Assembly (NCBI RefSeq): GCF_010727475.1
Contig: NZ_AP022567.1
Coordinates: 7,254,001-7,318,000 of the forward strand
DNA: 64,000 nucleotides
Direction: 5' to 3'
Source: Mycolicibacterium mageritense
GTDB lineage: Bacteria; Actinomycetota; Actinomycetes; Mycobacteriales; Mycobacteriaceae
A program made the position numbers and the translations under genes. Below, piece after piece: positions 63,408-64,000 of this stretch (positions within the stretch are counted from its first letter, which is position 1; the number at the start of each line of letters is the position of its first letter). The notes beneath the pieces are model-generated. The model did not search any database. It was given only the letters and a program-made list of their open reading frames with translations, and was not told where the DNA came from.

Positions 63408-64000
63408 CTAGTGCGATGAGCTGAGCTGGTTGGTGCACCAGCCGTGCACCACGTCGGCATAGCCGCAGGTGTGGAAGAGCATCAGCTGATGGACGGCGTC
63501 AGGATGGATGTGTAGCTGGACCGGTCCGCCGGTGGCATCGGCGACCATCTTGGCGATCTCAGGGGTGAAGATGGGATCCTTCTCCCCGACGGCGAACAGG
63601 ATCGGTTTGGTGTTGTCGGCCAGCGCGACGGCCGGGTCATAACGCAGGATCGACCCCCAGGCGGCGAGGTCATAACTCCAGGTGTTGAGCGGGTCATTGT
63701 GTTTCTGCACGCCCGCTCCACGGAACCCGTAGTCCTCGTCGAAGTTGATGTATTGGTCGATGTCGAATCGCAAAGCCGTGCCGAAAAAGGCGGTCATCTG
63801 CTCGAACGCCTCGGAGCGAAAGGGGTTGTCGGCGGGAATCAGTGGCGAGGACGGTATGGCGAATCCCATCAAAATGGCGCCGGCGTGGGAGTCTGACGCC
63901 GCATAGGCACAGTAGGCGGCGGCTGCGCCCAACGACGAACCTTTGATGAACACCGGCAAGCCGGTGTGGGTGGCGATGTGCTCGGTCACGTTCAGCGCGG
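63408..64000 (-). CDS. alpha/beta hydrolase (partial, runs off the window)
   Basis: At least 197 residues, open at the 5' end of the gene (window end). Nucleophile elbow IKGSSLGAAAAY, acid in VGEKDPIF and catalytic His in HPDAVHQL are present. Together with the FAH-family gene 34 bp downstream this resembles ring-cleavage-product pathways, but the substrate is not determined. The true start is outside the window. Confidence 0.85.
   Translation of the reverse strand, partial: ALNVTEHIATHTGLPVFIKGSSLGAAAAYCAYAASDSHAGAILMGFAIPSSPLIPADNPFRSEAFEQMTAFFGTALRFDIDQYINFDEDYGFRGAGVQKHNDPLNTWSYDLAAWGSILRYDPAVALADNTKPILFAVGEKDPIFTPEIAKMVADATGGPVQLHIHPDAVHQLMLFHTCGYADVVHGWCTNQLSSSH

Noticed and set aside
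60359..64000. Prophage or integrative element using tRNA-Leu as attachment site
   Set aside because: No integrase, no repeated tRNA 3' end and no phage genes were seen in the window; only a defective IS and catabolic genes follow the tRNA.

Overview
The window is high-GC actinobacterial DNA from a fast-growing mycobacterium (Mycolicibacterium, M. smegmatis-like). The evidence is the complete Pup-proteasome set, mycothiol synthesis (mshC), MTB12/LppK/LppL-type secreted antigens, and a core gene order that follows M. tuberculosis Rv2109c-Rv2141c almost gene by gene. Family assignments come from reading the translations; no database was searched.

Layout. (1) 0-15.6 kb: a hydrolase, then on the minus strand a membrane methyltransferase and a START-like membrane protein, prcA, prcB, pup and dop. 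The ectoine/5-hydroxyectoine operon ectABCD lies between dop and mpa, with two regulator-target pairs (EamA exporter/LysR and TetR/DUF418). ectD ends 9 nt before dop, so ectABCD-dop-pup-prcBA could be one transcript. mpa, the proteasomal ATPase, is at 13.8-15.6 kb. (2) 15.7-21.6 kb: core genes (MTB12-like antigen, lppK, DUF503, trmI, RecB-like nuclease, thioesterase, DinB-like, acyl-ACP desaturase). (3) 21.6-33.2 kb: an accessory island that looks lower in GC, with decayed gene pieces on its left and an IS21-type transposase remnant on its right. It encodes a PucR-type regulator and a seven-gene minus-strand operon: hydroxylysine-kinase-like phosphotransferase, APC permease, B12-dependent diol/glycerol dehydratase with large and medium subunits fused, small subunit, reactivase, SDR, and a class III PLP enzyme of the phospho-lyase type. 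A shared 17-bp motif lies before both pucR and the operon. This is the best candidate for an undescribed catabolic system, probably for an amino alcohol or amino diol. (4) 33.3-43.7 kb: an ArsR/START/flavodoxin operon, a disulfide reductase, DUF4126, hisG-hisE, a sugar symporter, a HAD phosphatase, two tandem DUF4190-type surface proteins and an NmrA-like protein. (5) 43.7-60.4 kb: metH with what looks like an S-adenosylhomocysteine riboswitch in its leader, PAC2 protein, SDR, mshC, cysQ, a SCO1664/DUF3090/phosphatase/uppP run, lppL, pyrD, a PEBP-like protein, an M20 peptidase and tRNA-Leu(GAG). (6) 60.4-64 kb: accessory DNA after the tRNA, with a defective IS3-family element inserted among gene fragments, a truncated DoxX-like gene, a FAH-family hydrolase and a partial alpha/beta hydrolase.

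How the genes work together. Dop deamidates Pup, Mpa unfolds pupylated proteins, and PrcAB degrades them. EctA-D makes osmolytes. In the island, the permease would import an amine, the kinase and PLP lyase would remove its nitrogen as ammonia, and the radical dehydratase would turn a vicinal diol into an aldehyde. MetH, MshC and CysQ are sulfur and one-carbon functions grouped in the core.
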